Source of the DNA: Desulfovibrionaceae bacterium
GTDB lineage: Bacteria > Desulfobacterota > Desulfovibrionia > Desulfovibrionales > Desulfovibrionaceae
DNA: 60,513 nucleotides
Assembly (NCBI GenBank): GCA_009773665.1
Contig: WSYE01000006.1
Coordinates: forward strand, 1 to 60,513
Direction: 5' to 3'
The notes under the pieces are model-generated. The model worked only from the letters and a program-made list of their open reading frames with translations. It was not told the origin of the DNA and searched no databases. The translations under genes were made by a program, and so were the position numbers. Below, piece by piece: positions 36,619-46,826 of the stretch (position 1 is the stretch's first letter; each line of letters starts with the position of its first letter).

Positions 36619-37535
36619 TTCAGCAGGAAAAGATCGAGCAGAACGCCCAGGAACAGCGTGGCAGCCACCACGCCGTTTATGGTGAAGAAGGCCATGGTGA
36701 TGCGCGACAGGTCCTTCTCGGAGATGAGCCGGTGCTCCACCCAGAGAAGCCCCGCCACCAGGATCAGCACACCGAAGTAGCCCCAACCGAGTGCAGCGCC
36801 CCAGCCCGCCAGGGCGAACAGGGCCACGGCCCCGCCGTGCAGCAGGCCCGCCACGCTGAGCGCACCGCCGACTCCAAACCGCACCGGCATGGAGTTAAGC
36901 CCCCTGGCGCGGTCGAACTCGGCGTCCTGGCAGGCGTAGAGCACGTCGAAGCCCGCCACCCAGCAGGTGACGCCCAGGCCGAACAACACCGTGGCCAGAT
37001 TGAACTCCGGGGTCACCGACAGCCAGCCCGCCACGGGAGCCAGACCCAGTACGGACCCGAGCGCCAGATGGCACAGCCAGGTGAAGCGTTTGGTCAGGCT
37101 GTAGAAGCCCGCCCAGAACAGCACCAGGGGAGACAGCCACAGGCACAAAGAGTTCATGCCCCAGCAGGCCAGCACGAACACCAGGCCGCACACGCCCACG
37201 AACACCCACCCCTCGCGGGGGCTGAGCGCGCCGCGCACCAGCTCGCGGCCCTGGGTGCGGGGGTTCTGCCTGTCGTAGACCAGATCGAGCAGACGATTCA
37301 CGCCCATGGCGTAGGAGCGGATGGCCACCATGGCCACGGTGAGCAGCAGGAACGGCGCGAAACCCGGCCAGCCTCGCTTGGCCAGGAACAGACCCACGTA
37401 GGCGAACGGCAGCGCGAACACCGAGTGCTCGATCTTCACGAAACCTGCGTAGACCTTCAAGCGCTCAAGCAGCGCATCTGCCGAACAGCAGGGCATCCTG
37501 CCCGTGAATCTTTCCAGCATGTTGCGAATGTTCAT
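36615..37535 (-). CDS. UbiA-type prenyltransferase (menaquinone biosynthesis, MqnP/UbiA-like)
   Basis: 306 residues with eight to nine membrane segments. Both prenyl-diphosphate-binding aspartate motifs are visible: NRLLDLVYDRQNPRT and DVLYACQDAEFDRARGLNS. In Desulfovibrio-type bacteria, which make menaquinone by the futalosine route, this family member is expected to be MqnP, prenylating the naphthoate precursor; 4-hydroxybenzoate transferase is the generic annotation. ATG 37535 has GAGG six bases upstream; GTG 37547 is an alternative. It begins 15 bases after tyrS, so the two are probably co-transcribed. Confidence 0.85.
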   Translation of the reverse strand: MNIRNMLERFTGRMPCCSADALLERLKVYAGFVKIEHSVFALPFAYVGLFLAKRGWPGFAPFLLLTVAMVAIRSYAMGVNRLLDLVYDRQNPRTQGRELVRGALSPREGWVFVGVCGLVFVLACWGMNSLCLWLSPLVLFWAGFYSLTKRFTWLCHLALGSVLGLAPVAGWLSVTPEFNLATVLFGLGVTCWVAGFDVLYACQDAEFDRARGLNSMPVRFGVGGALSVAGLLHGGAVALFALAGWGAALGWGYFGVLILVAGLLWVEHRLISEKDLSRITMAFFTINGVVAATLFLGVLLDLFLLK

Positions 37536-37550
37536 CCCTTGCCTCACGTG

Positions 37551-38816
37551 CTAGCCCAGCCGAACCACGCCGTAGTTCTTTTTGCCCTTGCGCATCAGCA
37601 GCAGCTCGCCGCCGATGAAATCCCCTTCAGGGAAAGCATAGCCGTCAGCGATCTTCACGTTGTTCACGGTGACGGCCCCGGCTGCCAGGTCCTTACGGGC
37701 CTGCGACTTGGAGGCGCTCAGGCCAAGCTCCACCAGGAGCGTCACCACGTCGGGGATGTCTGCCTTCCCGGCGTACTGCTTGCCCGGAGCGGTATCCAAC
37801 GCGGCCTTGAGGGTCGCCACGTCCACGTCGTCCAGGCCGCCCTTGCCGAACAGGAACTCCACGGTCTTGACCACGCGGGCCATCTCAGCCTCGCCGTGCA
37901 CCATGGTGGTCATGACCTGGGCCAGCATTTTCTGCGCCTCGCGCAGATGCGGACGCTCAGCCACGGCAACGGCCAGGGCCTCAATTTCTTCCTGGCTCAG
38001 GAACGTGAAGTACTTCAGCAGGTTGACCACGTCGCGGTCGTCGGCGTTCACCCAGTACTGGTAGAAGGTGTAGGGCGAGGTGATTTCGGGGTCCAGGTAG
38101 ATTGCGCCCTTCTCGCTCTTGCCGAACTTCGCGCCGCTGGCCGTGGTGATCAGCGGGAAGGTCAGGGCGTAGGCTTCGGCCCCGGTCTTGCGGCGGATGA
38201 GTTCAAGACCTGCGGTGATGTTGCCGAACTGGTCGCCGCCGCCGATCTGGAGGGTGCAGTCCGCAGTCTGGCGCAGATGATGGAAATCGTAGGACTGCAA
38301 GATCATGTAGCTGAACTCGGTGTAGGAGATGCCCGATTCTTCGCGGTCGATGCGGCCCTTCACGGAATCCTTGGCTAGCATGTAGTTCACGGTGAAGTGC
38401 TTACCCACGTCGCGCAGAAGCTCGATTGCCGACAACTTGCCGATCCAGTCCAGGTTGTTCACCACGCGGATCTGCGCGTTGTTGTCCGCGAAGAGCTTTT
38501 CGATCTGGGCCTTGATGCGCTGCACCTGACCGGCAACCTGCTCGGGGTCAATGAGCTGACGCTCCTTGTCCTTGCCGCTGGGGTCGCCGATAAGGCCAGT
38601 GGCCCCGCCGAGCAGCGCCATGGGCTTGTGCCCGGCCCGCGCGAAACGCATCAGCGCCAGAAGCGGCACCATGTTGCCGATGTGCAGGCTGCGCGCCGTT
38701 GGGTCGAAACCGCAATACATGACCCGGCCCTGGGTTCCCAGGTGCTCCCGCAGGTGCTCGTCGCCGGATGTCTGATGGATAAGGCCGCGCCACTTCATTT
38801 CGTCGAAAACGTTCAC
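37551..38816 (-). CDS. tyrS: tyrosyl-tRNA synthetase
   Basis: 421 residues, class I synthetase charging tRNA-Tyr. HIGH-type motif HIGN (ARSLHIGNMVPLLAL), KMSKS-type motif KFGKSEKGAIYLD, and a C-terminal S4 RNA-binding domain (KSQARKDLAAGAVTVNN). GTG start, one base after the stop of the upstream phosphodiesterase gene, so translation is coupled. Confidence 0.96.
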   Translation of the reverse strand: MNVFDEMKWRGLIHQTSGDEHLREHLGTQGRVMYCGFDPTARSLHIGNMVPLLALMRFARAGHKPMALLGGATGLIGDPSGKDKERQLIDPEQVAGQVQRIKAQIEKLFADNNAQIRVVNNLDWIGKLSAIELLRDVGKHFTVNYMLAKDSVKGRIDREESGISYTEFSYMILQSYDFHHLRQTADCTLQIGGGDQFGNITAGLELIRRKTGAEAYALTFPLITTASGAKFGKSEKGAIYLDPEITSPYTFYQYWVNADDRDVVNLLKYFTFLSQEEIEALAVAVAERPHLREAQKMLAQVMTTMVHGEAEMARVVKTVEFLFGKGGLDDVDVATLKAALDTAPGKQYAGKADIPDVVTLLVELGLSASKSQARKDLAAGAVTVNNVKIADGYAFPEGDFIGGELLLMRKGKKNYGVVRLG

Positions 38817-38817
38817 G

Positions 38818-39594
38818 CTATCCTCCTTGCCACGGGCGGATGCTTACAGCCCGTCCCGTGGCAGCGTCAATCTCGCACAATGCCCCTTCCAGCCGGGCAG
38901 GCCCCTTGGCCACCTCGAAACGTACCGGCAACCGCGACAGGAACCGGCTCACGATGCGATCCGCCTCCATGCCGATGATGGAATCCACCGGTCCGCACAT
39001 ACCCACGTCAGTGAGGGCAGCCGTGCCTTTGAGCAGAATGCGGGGGTCGTTGGTCTGCACGTGGGTGTGCGTGCCGAGTACCGCGCTCACACGCCCGTCC
39101 AGGTAATAGCCCATGGCCTTCTTCTCGGAGGTGGCCTCGGCATGGAAGTCCACCACGCGCACGCGCACGTCCTCAGGGATTTCCGCCAGCAGACGGTCCG
39201 CAGTCTGGAAAGGACAGTCTGCGGCGTCCATGTAGGTGCGGCCCATGAGGTTCAGCACCGCGTAGGGTGTGCCGTCCTTGGTCTGAAAGATCCCCAGGCC
39301 GCTCCCCGGCGCGCCAGCCGGATAGTTGCCCGGGCGCAAGAGGCGCGTGGTCTCCTGGAAGAAGGCGTAAATGTCTTTGTGTTTCCAGATGTGGTTGCCG
39401 CTGGTCAGCACGTCCAGGGGCATGGAGAGGAGCTCTTTGGCGCCCTTGGAGTTGAGGCCGATGCCGCCAGTGGCGTTCTCAGCGTTGGCGATCACCACGT
39501 CCAGGGCGAGAGCGGTGCGCACCGCGCGCAGCGAGTCGGATACGGCCTTGCGGCCTGATCTGCCCACGATGTCGCCGAGGAAGAGTATGTTCAT
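38818..39594 (-). CDS. YmdB-type metallophosphoesterase (TIGR00282 family)
   Basis: 258 residues. Metal-binding motifs of the calcineurin-like fold in this family: MNILFLGDIVGRSGRKA, IANAENATGGIGL, LTSGNHIWKHKDI, VDFHAEATSEKKA and GTHTHVQTNDPRIL. YmdB of Bacillus hydrolyses 2',3'-cyclic nucleotides including cAMP. In many bacteria, as here, the gene sits beside rny (RNase Y); YmdB and RNase Y act in the same RNA-related regulatory context. Confidence 0.9.
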   Translation of the reverse strand: MNILFLGDIVGRSGRKAVSDSLRAVRTALALDVVIANAENATGGIGLNSKGAKELLSMPLDVLTSGNHIWKHKDIYAFFQETTRLLRPGNYPAGAPGSGLGIFQTKDGTPYAVLNLMGRTYMDAADCPFQTADRLLAEIPEDVRVRVVDFHAEATSEKKAMGYYLDGRVSAVLGTHTHVQTNDPRILLKGTAALTDVGMCGPVDSIIGMEADRIVSRFLSRLPVRFEVAKGPARLEGALCEIDAATGRAVSIRPWQGG

Positions 39595-39753
39595 GGTATT
39601 GTGTTGGAGTTGGCTGAGGCTTCCGGTGGCCAGAGAGGGCGATGTCCCAAACCCAGCTGGGCTCCGCTCAGACCCGGCAGGGAGCTGCCCTGCACGCGCC
39701 AGGGGGATGATCCCCCTGGACCCTCAATGGGCTTCGCATTCTCGCGAGGTGAA

Positions 39754-39826
39754 TTGCGGCTGGGCCTGGGGGCTGTCCCATCCGCGCCATGGGCGCGTCT
39801 GTTACAATTCCCAGGCCCAGCCGCAA
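39754..39826. repeat. 17-bp perfect inverted repeat with nested palindrome
   Basis: TTGCGGCTGGGCCTGGG (39754-39770) is exactly inverted at 39810-39826. The 39-base loop itself contains CGCGCC-ATG-GGCGCG, so the element can form a two-tier hairpin or cruciform. Nearby at about 39700-39720, CCAGGGGGAT-GATCCCCCTGG is another near-perfect palindrome. No coding function; the 39595-39945 gap between rny and the phosphodiesterase gene is packed with such structures. Confidence 0.75.
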
Positions 39827-39887
39827 AAACGTCACTCTGTCGCGCTGGGACGCGAAGCCCACTAAAAGTTTTTGAGAGGAGGTCCCG

Positions 39888-39935
39888 GAGGAGAACTTTT
39901 TTCAAAAAGTTCTCCTCTGGGCCGCCGGAGGCATT
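39888..39935 (-). terminator. 14-bp hairpin plus repeat core 3' of rny
   Basis: On the minus strand the core GCCTCCGGCGGCC (right arm of the unit) is followed by GAGGAGAACTTTTT paired with its exact complement (arms 39888-39901 and 39904-39917). Same design as the unit at 14085-14135; it starts about 10 bases after the rny stop codon and is a plausible terminator. Confidence 0.65.
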
Positions 39936-39945
39936 CTCTTACTCT

Positions 39946-41505
39946 TTACTTGGCGAACCCGACGGCCCGGCGCTCACGGATGACGGTGACGCGGATCTGT
40001 CCGGGGTAGGTCATGTTGTCTTCGATCTTCTTGGCGATGTCCTTGCAGATCAGGTGCGTCTTGTCGTCGTCCACGGCTTCGGAGTCCACCATGACCCTGA
40101 TCTCGCGGCCGGCCTGGATGGCGTAGGCCTTGGAAACGCCGTCGAAATCGGTGGCGATGTTCTCCAGGTCCTCCAGGCGCTTCACGTAGCTGGACAGAAG
40201 CTCCTTGCGCGCGCCGGGGCGTGCTCCGGAGAGGCTGTCCGAGGCCTGCACCAGCACCGCGTACACGGTCTTGGGCGGCACGTCCTCGTGGTGGGCCTGG
40301 ATGGCGTGGGTGATGTCCTTGGACTCGCCGTACTTCTTGGCCAGGTCGTAACCGATGACCGCGTGGGGGCCTTCGATCTCGTGGTCCACGGCTTTGCCGA
40401 TGTCGTGCAGCAGACCCGCGCGCTTGGCCTTCTTGACGTCCAGCCCAAGCTCAGAGGCCATGATGCCGCACAGGGAGGCCACTTCCAGGGAGTGTTGCAG
40501 CACGTTCTGGGAGTAGCTGGTGCGATAGTGCAGCTGGCCCAGGAGCTTGACGATCTCAGGATGGATGCCGTGCACGCCCACGTCAAAGGTGGCCTGCTCA
40601 CCCAATTCGCGCAGCTTCACGTCGAATTCCTGCTCGCACTTCTTGACGATGTCCTCGATGCGGGCAGGGTGAATGCGTCCGTCAGTGATGAGGCGCTCCA
40701 GGGCCATCTTGGCGATCTGGCGGCGGATGGGCGAGAAAGCGGAGAGGATGACCGTCTCCGGGGTGTCGTCGATGATGAGATCCACGCCGGTGGCGGCTTC
40801 CAGGGCGCGGATGTTGCGGCCCTCACGGCCGATGATGCGTCCCTTCATCTCCTCGCTGGGCAGGGCCACGGCGGTGACGGTCTGCTCGGATACATATTCG
40901 CCCGCGTAGCGCTGGATGGCCAGGGCAAGGATTTCCTTGCTCTTCTTGCTGGCGTCCTCCTTGGCTTCGGTCTCGATCTGGCGGACCATGCGGGCGGCTT
41001 CGTGGCGGGTGCGGCTCTCGATCTCAGCCATGAGGACCTTGCGGGCCTCATCGGCGGTCATGCCGGAGACTTCCTCCAGACGGCGCTCGTGCACCTGAGC
41101 GGCCTCGGAGAGTTTTTCCTGTTTCTCTTCCAGCAGCTTTTCCTGGCTGACCAGACGCTTTTCCTGCGACAGGATGTCGGACTCTTTCTGGGTCGCCTTT
41201 TCCAGCTTGGATTCGAGTTTGTCGAGCTTTTCCTGTAGGGAGGATTCCTTGCGGACCAGTTGCGATTCGCGTTCTTTTACCTCGCGTTCGTGCTCAAGCT
41301 TCTGCTTGTAGAGTTCGTCCTGTGTTTGCAGGATGATCTCTTTCTTATGTGCCTGGGCCTCTTTGCGGGCCTCTTCAAGTATGCGTTCGGCAAGGGTTTT
41401 CGATTCGGCCAGGGATTTGGACGAGATGACTTTGTTCATCAGCCATCCGCCTGCGGCCCCGGCTGCTATCCCGCCCGCTCCAACGAAAACGACGGTGAAG
41501 TCCAT
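39946..41505 (-). CDS. rny: ribonuclease Y
   Basis: 519 residues, typical. N-terminal membrane anchor ([20 protein letters not shown]), long coiled coil (about 30-200), KH domain with [17 protein letters not shown], and HD domain (about 325-430) with [16 protein letters not shown]. Endoribonuclease that initiates mRNA decay at the membrane. It is transcribed from the 6S RNA side; a small hairpin ACGGGC-AACTA-GCCCGT (41526-41542) lies just ahead of its ribosome-binding site (AAGGAG). Confidence 0.96.
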   Translation of the reverse strand: MDFTVVFVGAGGIAAGAAGGWLMNKVISSKSLAESKTLAERILEEARKEAQAHKKEIILQTQDELYKQKLEHEREVKERESQLVRKESSLQEKLDKLESKLEKATQKESDILSQEKRLVSQEKLLEEKQEKLSEAAQVHERRLEEVSGMTADEARKVLMAEIESRTRHEAARMVRQIETEAKEDASKKSKEILALAIQRYAGEYVSEQTVTAVALPSEEMKGRIIGREGRNIRALEAATGVDLIIDDTPETVILSAFSPIRRQIAKMALERLITDGRIHPARIEDIVKKCEQEFDVKLRELGEQATFDVGVHGIHPEIVKLLGQLHYRTSYSQNVLQHSLEVASLCGIMASELGLDVKKAKRAGLLHDIGKAVDHEIEGPHAVIGYDLAKKYGESKDITHAIQAHHEDVPPKTVYAVLVQASDSLSGARPGARKELLSSYVKRLEDLENIATDFDGVSKAYAIQAGREIRVMVDSEAVDDDKTHLICKDIAKKIEDNMTYPGQIRVTVIRERRAVGFAK

Positions 41506-41691
41506 AATGACTCCTTTATGGTATTACGGGCAACTAGCCCGTTAGTGTGCGCCCTGCGGACTAACGTCCGGCGGCTGCGGCGGAGAAGAAATGGCCTGAC
41601 GCGGGCCAAAGCAAAATGACGTGGGAAGGCGGGACAATGAGGGACTTGAGGCGCGGGCACGGGAGAAACCCGATGCCCATGGATTCTGGCC

Positions 41692-41876
41692 GAATAACCC
41701 CGGAGAGCCGTGTCGAAAACCAGTTTTGAACCTTGCTGTGCAAGGTGGGCGACGCTGCGCGACCTTCAGGCTACCCGGTTGTCGGGCTTGCGCACCAGCC
41801 GCCTCGGAGCATCACCCGGTTTTTGAGTATCGGCTCAAAAACCGATTAACGATCACGCGCACCCCAGGGAACATTC
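41692..41876 (-). ncRNA. ssrS: 6S RNA
   Basis: Read on the minus strand, about 185 nt. The ends pair as a closing stem (GAAUGUUCCCUGGGGUG against CUCUCCGGGGUUAUUC). Inside are sequences shared with E. coli 6S: GAGCCGAUA, CUCCGAGGCGGCUGGUG (E. coli CUCCGCGGUUGGUG), the GUAGCCUGAAGGUCGCGCAGCG counterpart in parts, and CACCUUGCACAGCAAGGUUC (E. coli CACCUUGAACCAAGGGUUC). Length and order match the open-bubble mimic that binds sigma70 RNA polymerase. The location right after zapA is the classical 6S neighbourhood. Ends are set from the closing stem, plus or minus a few bases. The remaining 41506-41691 gap has a GGGCA-type hairpin but no gene. Confidence 0.85.
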
Positions 41877-41889
41877 TCTTGCGAGCCGG

Positions 41890-42165
41890 TCAGGGTAGGT
41901 CCGGCACTTTTATCTTTCTCAGGATCTTGTCGAGTTTTTCTTCCATCTCGGCAAGTCTCTGGTTGGCCATTATCAAGTCGTCCGCCAATCCCAAAGCCAC
42001 AAACGTCAGTACTTTCTCCTTGCTCAGATTCTTTCCACCCGGATTGAGCAACCTGTAACGTTCCTCTACCAACGCCTTGGCATTTTCTACGCGTCCCGGT
42101 TCCGCGTCGGTCTTGAAGGAAAGTTCAAGACCAAGAATGACCTTGTTGTAGCTCGGCATTGGCAT
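41890..42165 (-). CDS. zapA: cell division protein ZapA
   Basis: 91 residues. N-terminal beta-rich head (YNKVILGLELSFKTDAEPGRVENAKALVEERYRLL, parts) and a C-terminal coiled coil ending MANQRLAEMEEKLDKILRKIK, the ZapA plan. It stabilises FtsZ filaments at midcell. Five bases downstream of zapB and 13 bases upstream of the 6S RNA, whose promoter must lie inside this gene's 3' end. Confidence 0.85.
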   Translation of the reverse strand: MPMPSYNKVILGLELSFKTDAEPGRVENAKALVEERYRLLNPGGKNLSKEKVLTFVALGLADDLIMANQRLAEMEEKLDKILRKIKVPDLP

Positions 42166-42170
42166 TCAAA

Positions 42171-42380
42171 TCAGATCGGCTCCTCTTGCAGTTTTTTCAA
42201 GAGCTGATCCACGCGGGACAGCACGGCATCCTTCTTCTGGCGCTCCTGTTCCAGGGCCTCTTTCATCGAGGCATTCTCCTGGTCCATCAAAGCCTTGAGG
42301 GATTTGTTCTCCTCTTCCAGCGACTTCAGGCGGCTCACCAGTTGCGCAATGCGCTCTTCAAGGGTGTCGATGATGTCCAT
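42171..42380 (-). CDS. zapB: ZapB-like coiled-coil cell division protein
   Basis: 69 residues, almost entirely one heptad coiled coil (DTLEERIAQLVSRLKSLEEE to VLSRVDQLLKKLQEE). Length, composition and position immediately before zapA fit ZapB, which links ZapA-FtsZ to the Ter macrodomain in E. coli; in this lineage only the coiled-coil role is inferred. About 30 bases after glmU. Confidence 0.7.
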   Translation of the reverse strand: MDIIDTLEERIAQLVSRLKSLEEENKSLKALMDQENASMKEALEQERQKKDAVLSRVDQLLKKLQEEPI

Positions 42381-42411
42381 AAAGCATTCCTAGCGTGTTT
42401 GACATGGTAAA

Positions 42412-43788
42412 TCAAGCCGGGTTTTTCCGGCGGGTCTTTATCACCTGGCGTCCGCGCGCAATGGCCAGTGCGTGGTCCGGCACGTCCTCGGTGACCACCG
42501 ACCCGGCTGCCACAAGAGCTCCCTCACCCACTGTCACCGGGGCCACCAACGCGGTGTTGGAACCTATAAAGGCCCCGGCGCCGATGGTGGTTTTGTGCTT
42601 ATGGGTCCCGTCGTAATTGCAGGTGATGGTCCCCGCGCCCACGTTGGCCCCGGCCCCGATCTCGGCGTCGCCCAGGTAGGTCAGATGGCTGGCCTTGGCC
42701 CCAGGCCCCAGAACGGATTTCTTCATCTCTACGAAATTTCCCACGCGCGAACCTACCATCATCACCGCGCCAGGACGCAGGCGGGCATAGGGGCCTGCGT
42801 GGCAGTCCGGTCCGACGGAGGCCTTCTCCAGATGGGAGAAGGCATGGATCAACGCGCCCGCTCCGACCTCGCTGTCTTTGATCCAGCAGTGCGGCTCCAC
42901 CACGGCTCGGGGGCCGATGGAGCTCACGCCCTGGAGGTCGCACGGTCCGCAGATCTCCGCACCCGGCGCGACAGCGACGTTTGGCCCGACCCGTACGCTG
43001 CCAGGCTGGCGCACGACCACGCCGCTTTCCAGCAACTTATCGACTATGCGCGCCCGCAGGGATTCCTCAGCGGCAACCAGCTCACGCGGGTTGTTGATGC
43101 CCAGCAGGTTCTCATCGCGGCCCCGGTTCACGGCCACCACACGCCCGCCGTTCTCGCCCACCAGTTCCGCAAGATCGGTGATGTAGAATTCGCCGCTCCT
43201 GTTGGCATTGGTAAGATTGAACAGCACCGAGTCAATGGCCGAAACGCGCAGCAGGTATATCCCCGCGTTGATTTCCCCGGTTACAGGACCGTGGGAGGAT
43301 ACGTCGTAGTCCTTGGCTTCCACGATGCGGGCAAGCCCAGAGGCATCACGCACGATACGGCCATACGAACCGGCGTCATCGAGCTGGATGGTCAGGAAGG
43401 CCAGATCAGCGGCGTCAGCCAGGGCCTGCTCCACGAAAATTTCCAGATCCTTGCCGTCAGCAAGAGGAACGTCTCCATTGACCACCAGGATGTGCTCGTA
43501 TCCGGCGGACTTCACGACGTCCCAGCAGCATTGCAGGGCATGCCCGGTCCCCAACTGCTGCTCCTGGAGCACAAACCGGCCATCAAAAGCGGGGTAGGCT
43601 TTCCTGACGCTCTGCGCGCCAAACCCCACCACCACGTGCACGCGGTCCTCGAATGGCCCGGCCAGCCCATCCAGAACGTATCCCAGCATGGGTTCGCCAA
43701 GGATTGCGCGCAGCACCTTCGGCTGGTCCGAATACATGCGCGTGCCTTTTCCGGCAGCCAGGACGATCGCTCCAACGCTCTTATTCAT
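42412..43788 (-). CDS. glmU: bifunctional GlmU: GlcN-1-P acetyltransferase / GlcNAc-1-P uridyltransferase
   Basis: 458 residues. N-terminal nucleotidyltransferase with AIVLAAGKGTRMYSDQPKVL and VVNGDVPLADGKDL; C-terminal left-handed beta-helix of hexapeptide repeats with acetyltransferase motifs (ARLRPGAVMMVGSRVGNFVEMKKS, ITCNYDGTHKHKT, given in part). Makes UDP-GlcNAc for peptidoglycan, LPS and the glycans of the cluster at 27138-33676. ATG 43788 gives the standard N-terminus; the frame extends 38 codons upstream through the terminator-containing gap. Two terminators (43968 and 44045) separate it from atpC. Confidence 0.96.
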   Translation of the reverse strand: MNKSVGAIVLAAGKGTRMYSDQPKVLRAILGEPMLGYVLDGLAGPFEDRVHVVVGFGAQSVRKAYPAFDGRFVLQEQQLGTGHALQCCWDVVKSAGYEHILVVNGDVPLADGKDLEIFVEQALADAADLAFLTIQLDDAGSYGRIVRDASGLARIVEAKDYDVSSHGPVTGEINAGIYLLRVSAIDSVLFNLTNANRSGEFYITDLAELVGENGGRVVAVNRGRDENLLGINNPRELVAAEESLRARIVDKLLESGVVVRQPGSVRVGPNVAVAPGAEICGPCDLQGVSSIGPRAVVEPHCWIKDSEVGAGALIHAFSHLEKASVGPDCHAGPYARLRPGAVMMVGSRVGNFVEMKKSVLGPGAKASHLTYLGDAEIGAGANVGAGTITCNYDGTHKHKTTIGAGAFIGSNTALVAPVTVGEGALVAAGSVVTEDVPDHALAIARGRQVIKTRRKNPA

Positions 43789-43967
43789 GAGTGCATCCTT
43801 CCAGTATGTCGTGGACCTGTTGTGTTTGTCACAGGCAGACAGCAGATTCAACCCTGCAAACAAGAATGCCTCGGGAATCCCACTGAATCGCCGGAAATAC
43901 ATGAAGACCCACTCTCTGCATGGCTCGACAAATCTGCCTTACGGTGTCGGGTCGACTTCAACCAAAA

Positions 43968-43999
43968 AGAACGGCGGATCGCAAGCGGTCCGCCGTTCT
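43968..43999 (-). terminator. second terminator downstream of the ATP synthase operon
   Basis: AGAACGGCGGA (43968-43978) and TCCGCCGTTCT (43989-43999) pair perfectly over 11 bp; on the minus strand TTTTT follows. It backs up the terminator at 44045-44069. The remaining gap to glmU shows only its ribosome-binding site. Confidence 0.8.
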
Positions 44000-44044
44000 G
44001 TGTAAGGCTCGAAGCGTCCCAGCCAAGACGTGGTTGGAAGGGAC

Positions 44045-44069
44045 AAAAAACGGGGGCTTTCGCCCCCGT
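44045..44069 (-). terminator. terminator directly after atpC
   Basis: On the minus strand ACGGGGGC-GAAA-GCCCCCGT followed by TTTTTT, four bases after the atpC stop. GNRA-type tetraloop; very strong. Confidence 0.93.
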
Positions 44070-44073
44070 CTTG

Positions 44074-44505
44074 CTAGCTCATGCTGCAGGTTCCGGCGCC
44101 TTGGGCGGCGTTGCGGCAGCTCATGCGGGCCATGGCTCGCTGGAGGGCAGCGGTCGCCCTGGCGTTGTCGATGGCCTCTTGTTGTTTTGAGACGCGTTCT
44201 TTCGCACGCTCTTGAGCGCGACGAGCGCGTTCCACGTCGATCTCCTCGGCCCGTTCGGCCACTTCGGCCAGGACAGTCACCTTGTCGCCGCTGACCTCGG
44301 CAAACCCGCCGGAGACGAAGACGAAATAAGTCTTGCCTCCCTTGTTGTAATGCAGGTTGCCGACGCCAAGTGCGGAGAGAAAGGGAACGTGGCCGGGCAG
44401 CACGCCGAACTCGCCGAGCACGCCGGGCGCCCCGACGTATTCCACGTCGGAGGACACGACCAACCGGTCAGGCGTGACAATTTCCAGGCGAAGTTCTTTG
44501 GCCAT
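44074..44505 (-). CDS. atpC: F1 ATP synthase epsilon subunit
   Basis: 143 residues: beta-sandwich ([36 protein letters not shown]) and C-terminal helical hairpin ([18 protein letters not shown]). Part of the central stalk; inhibits ATP hydrolysis. The last 15 residues form a small Cys-containing extension ([16 protein letters not shown]) not typical of the family. Last gene of the operon, six bases after atpD. Confidence 0.93.
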   Translation of the reverse strand: MAKELRLEIVTPDRLVVSSDVEYVGAPGVLGEFGVLPGHVPFLSALGVGNLHYNKGGKTYFVFVSGGFAEVSGDKVTVLAEVAERAEEIDVERARRAQERAKERVSKQQEAIDNARATAALQRAMARMSCRNAAQGAGTCSMS

Positions 44506-44511
44506 TGGACG

Positions 44512-45930
<1,419 letters not shown>

Positions 45931-46809
45931 TTATCCTTTGAGCGCTTCGGTTCCGCCGACGATGTCCATCAACTCTCTGGTGATGCTCGCCTGCCTGGCC
46001 TTGTTGTATACCAGGGTGAGCGTGCCCACCATGTCGTCGCAGTTCCTCGTGGCGTTGTCCATGGCCCGCATGCGTGCCGCATGTTCCGAAGCCGACGTAT
46101 CGAGCATGCCGCGATAGAGCTGGACGTTGACGAACCGGGGCAGAAGCTCGGCCAGAAGGCCTTCCACCGAAGGTTCGTAGAGGTACTCCTGAGTTGGCCC
46201 AGCCGCTTCGACGCCTTCGACGCTGTCGGCGACCATGGGCAGGATGGTCAACGTGGTTGACTCCTGCCTGGGGATGGAGATGAACTTGCCGAAGACCAGA
46301 TTCACTTCGTCGAAGTCGCCGTTGATGTAGCCATTGATCACGTCCATGCCCAGCTTCAGGGCGACGGTGTAATCGAAGGAACCCATCTGGTCCGCGAAGG
46401 CAGCCACGATCTCGTAGCCGCTCTTCTTGACGGTATCCCGGCCCTTCTTGCCCATGCAGACGAACTTAACCGTCTTGCCCTGGGCGGCTTTTTCTCTGGC
46501 GAGCTTCAAAGCCATGGTGATGAGGCCGCCGTTGAAGGAGCCGCAAAGGCCCCTGTCGGAGGTGACCAGGACGATGAGACTCGTCTTGATCTCCTCACGG
46601 ACTTCCAGAAGCGGATGGATCGAAGAATCCGCTCCTGCGGCCAGGCTGCCGAGCATCTCGTAGAACTTGTCCGCGTAGGGGCGGAAACGTTCGATGCGAG
46701 ACTGCGCGTTACGCAGCTTGGCCGAAGCCACCATGTTCATGGCTTTGGTGATCTGCTTGGTCTTCTTGACCGCTGCGATCTTTAATTCAACGTCTTTCAG
46801 GGATGGCAT
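45931..46809 (-). CDS. atpG: F1 ATP synthase gamma subunit
   Basis: 292 residues. N-terminal helix (LKDVELKIAAVKKTKQITKAMNMVASAKLR in part) and C-terminal helix with the family signature ITRELMDIVGGTEAL pair as the rotor coiled coil; VLVTSDRGLCGSFN is also conserved. Central shaft coupling Fo rotation to F1 catalysis. Lies between atpA and atpD with short gaps. Confidence 0.96.
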   Translation of the reverse strand: MPSLKDVELKIAAVKKTKQITKAMNMVASAKLRNAQSRIERFRPYADKFYEMLGSLAAGADSSIHPLLEVREEIKTSLIVLVTSDRGLCGSFNGGLITMALKLAREKAAQGKTVKFVCMGKKGRDTVKKSGYEIVAAFADQMGSFDYTVALKLGMDVINGYINGDFDEVNLVFGKFISIPRQESTTLTILPMVADSVEGVEAAGPTQEYLYEPSVEGLLAELLPRFVNVQLYRGMLDTSASEHAARMRAMDNATRNCDDMVGTLTLVYNKARQASITRELMDIVGGTEALKG

Positions 46810-46826
46810 GTATGTGCTCCCCCGCC

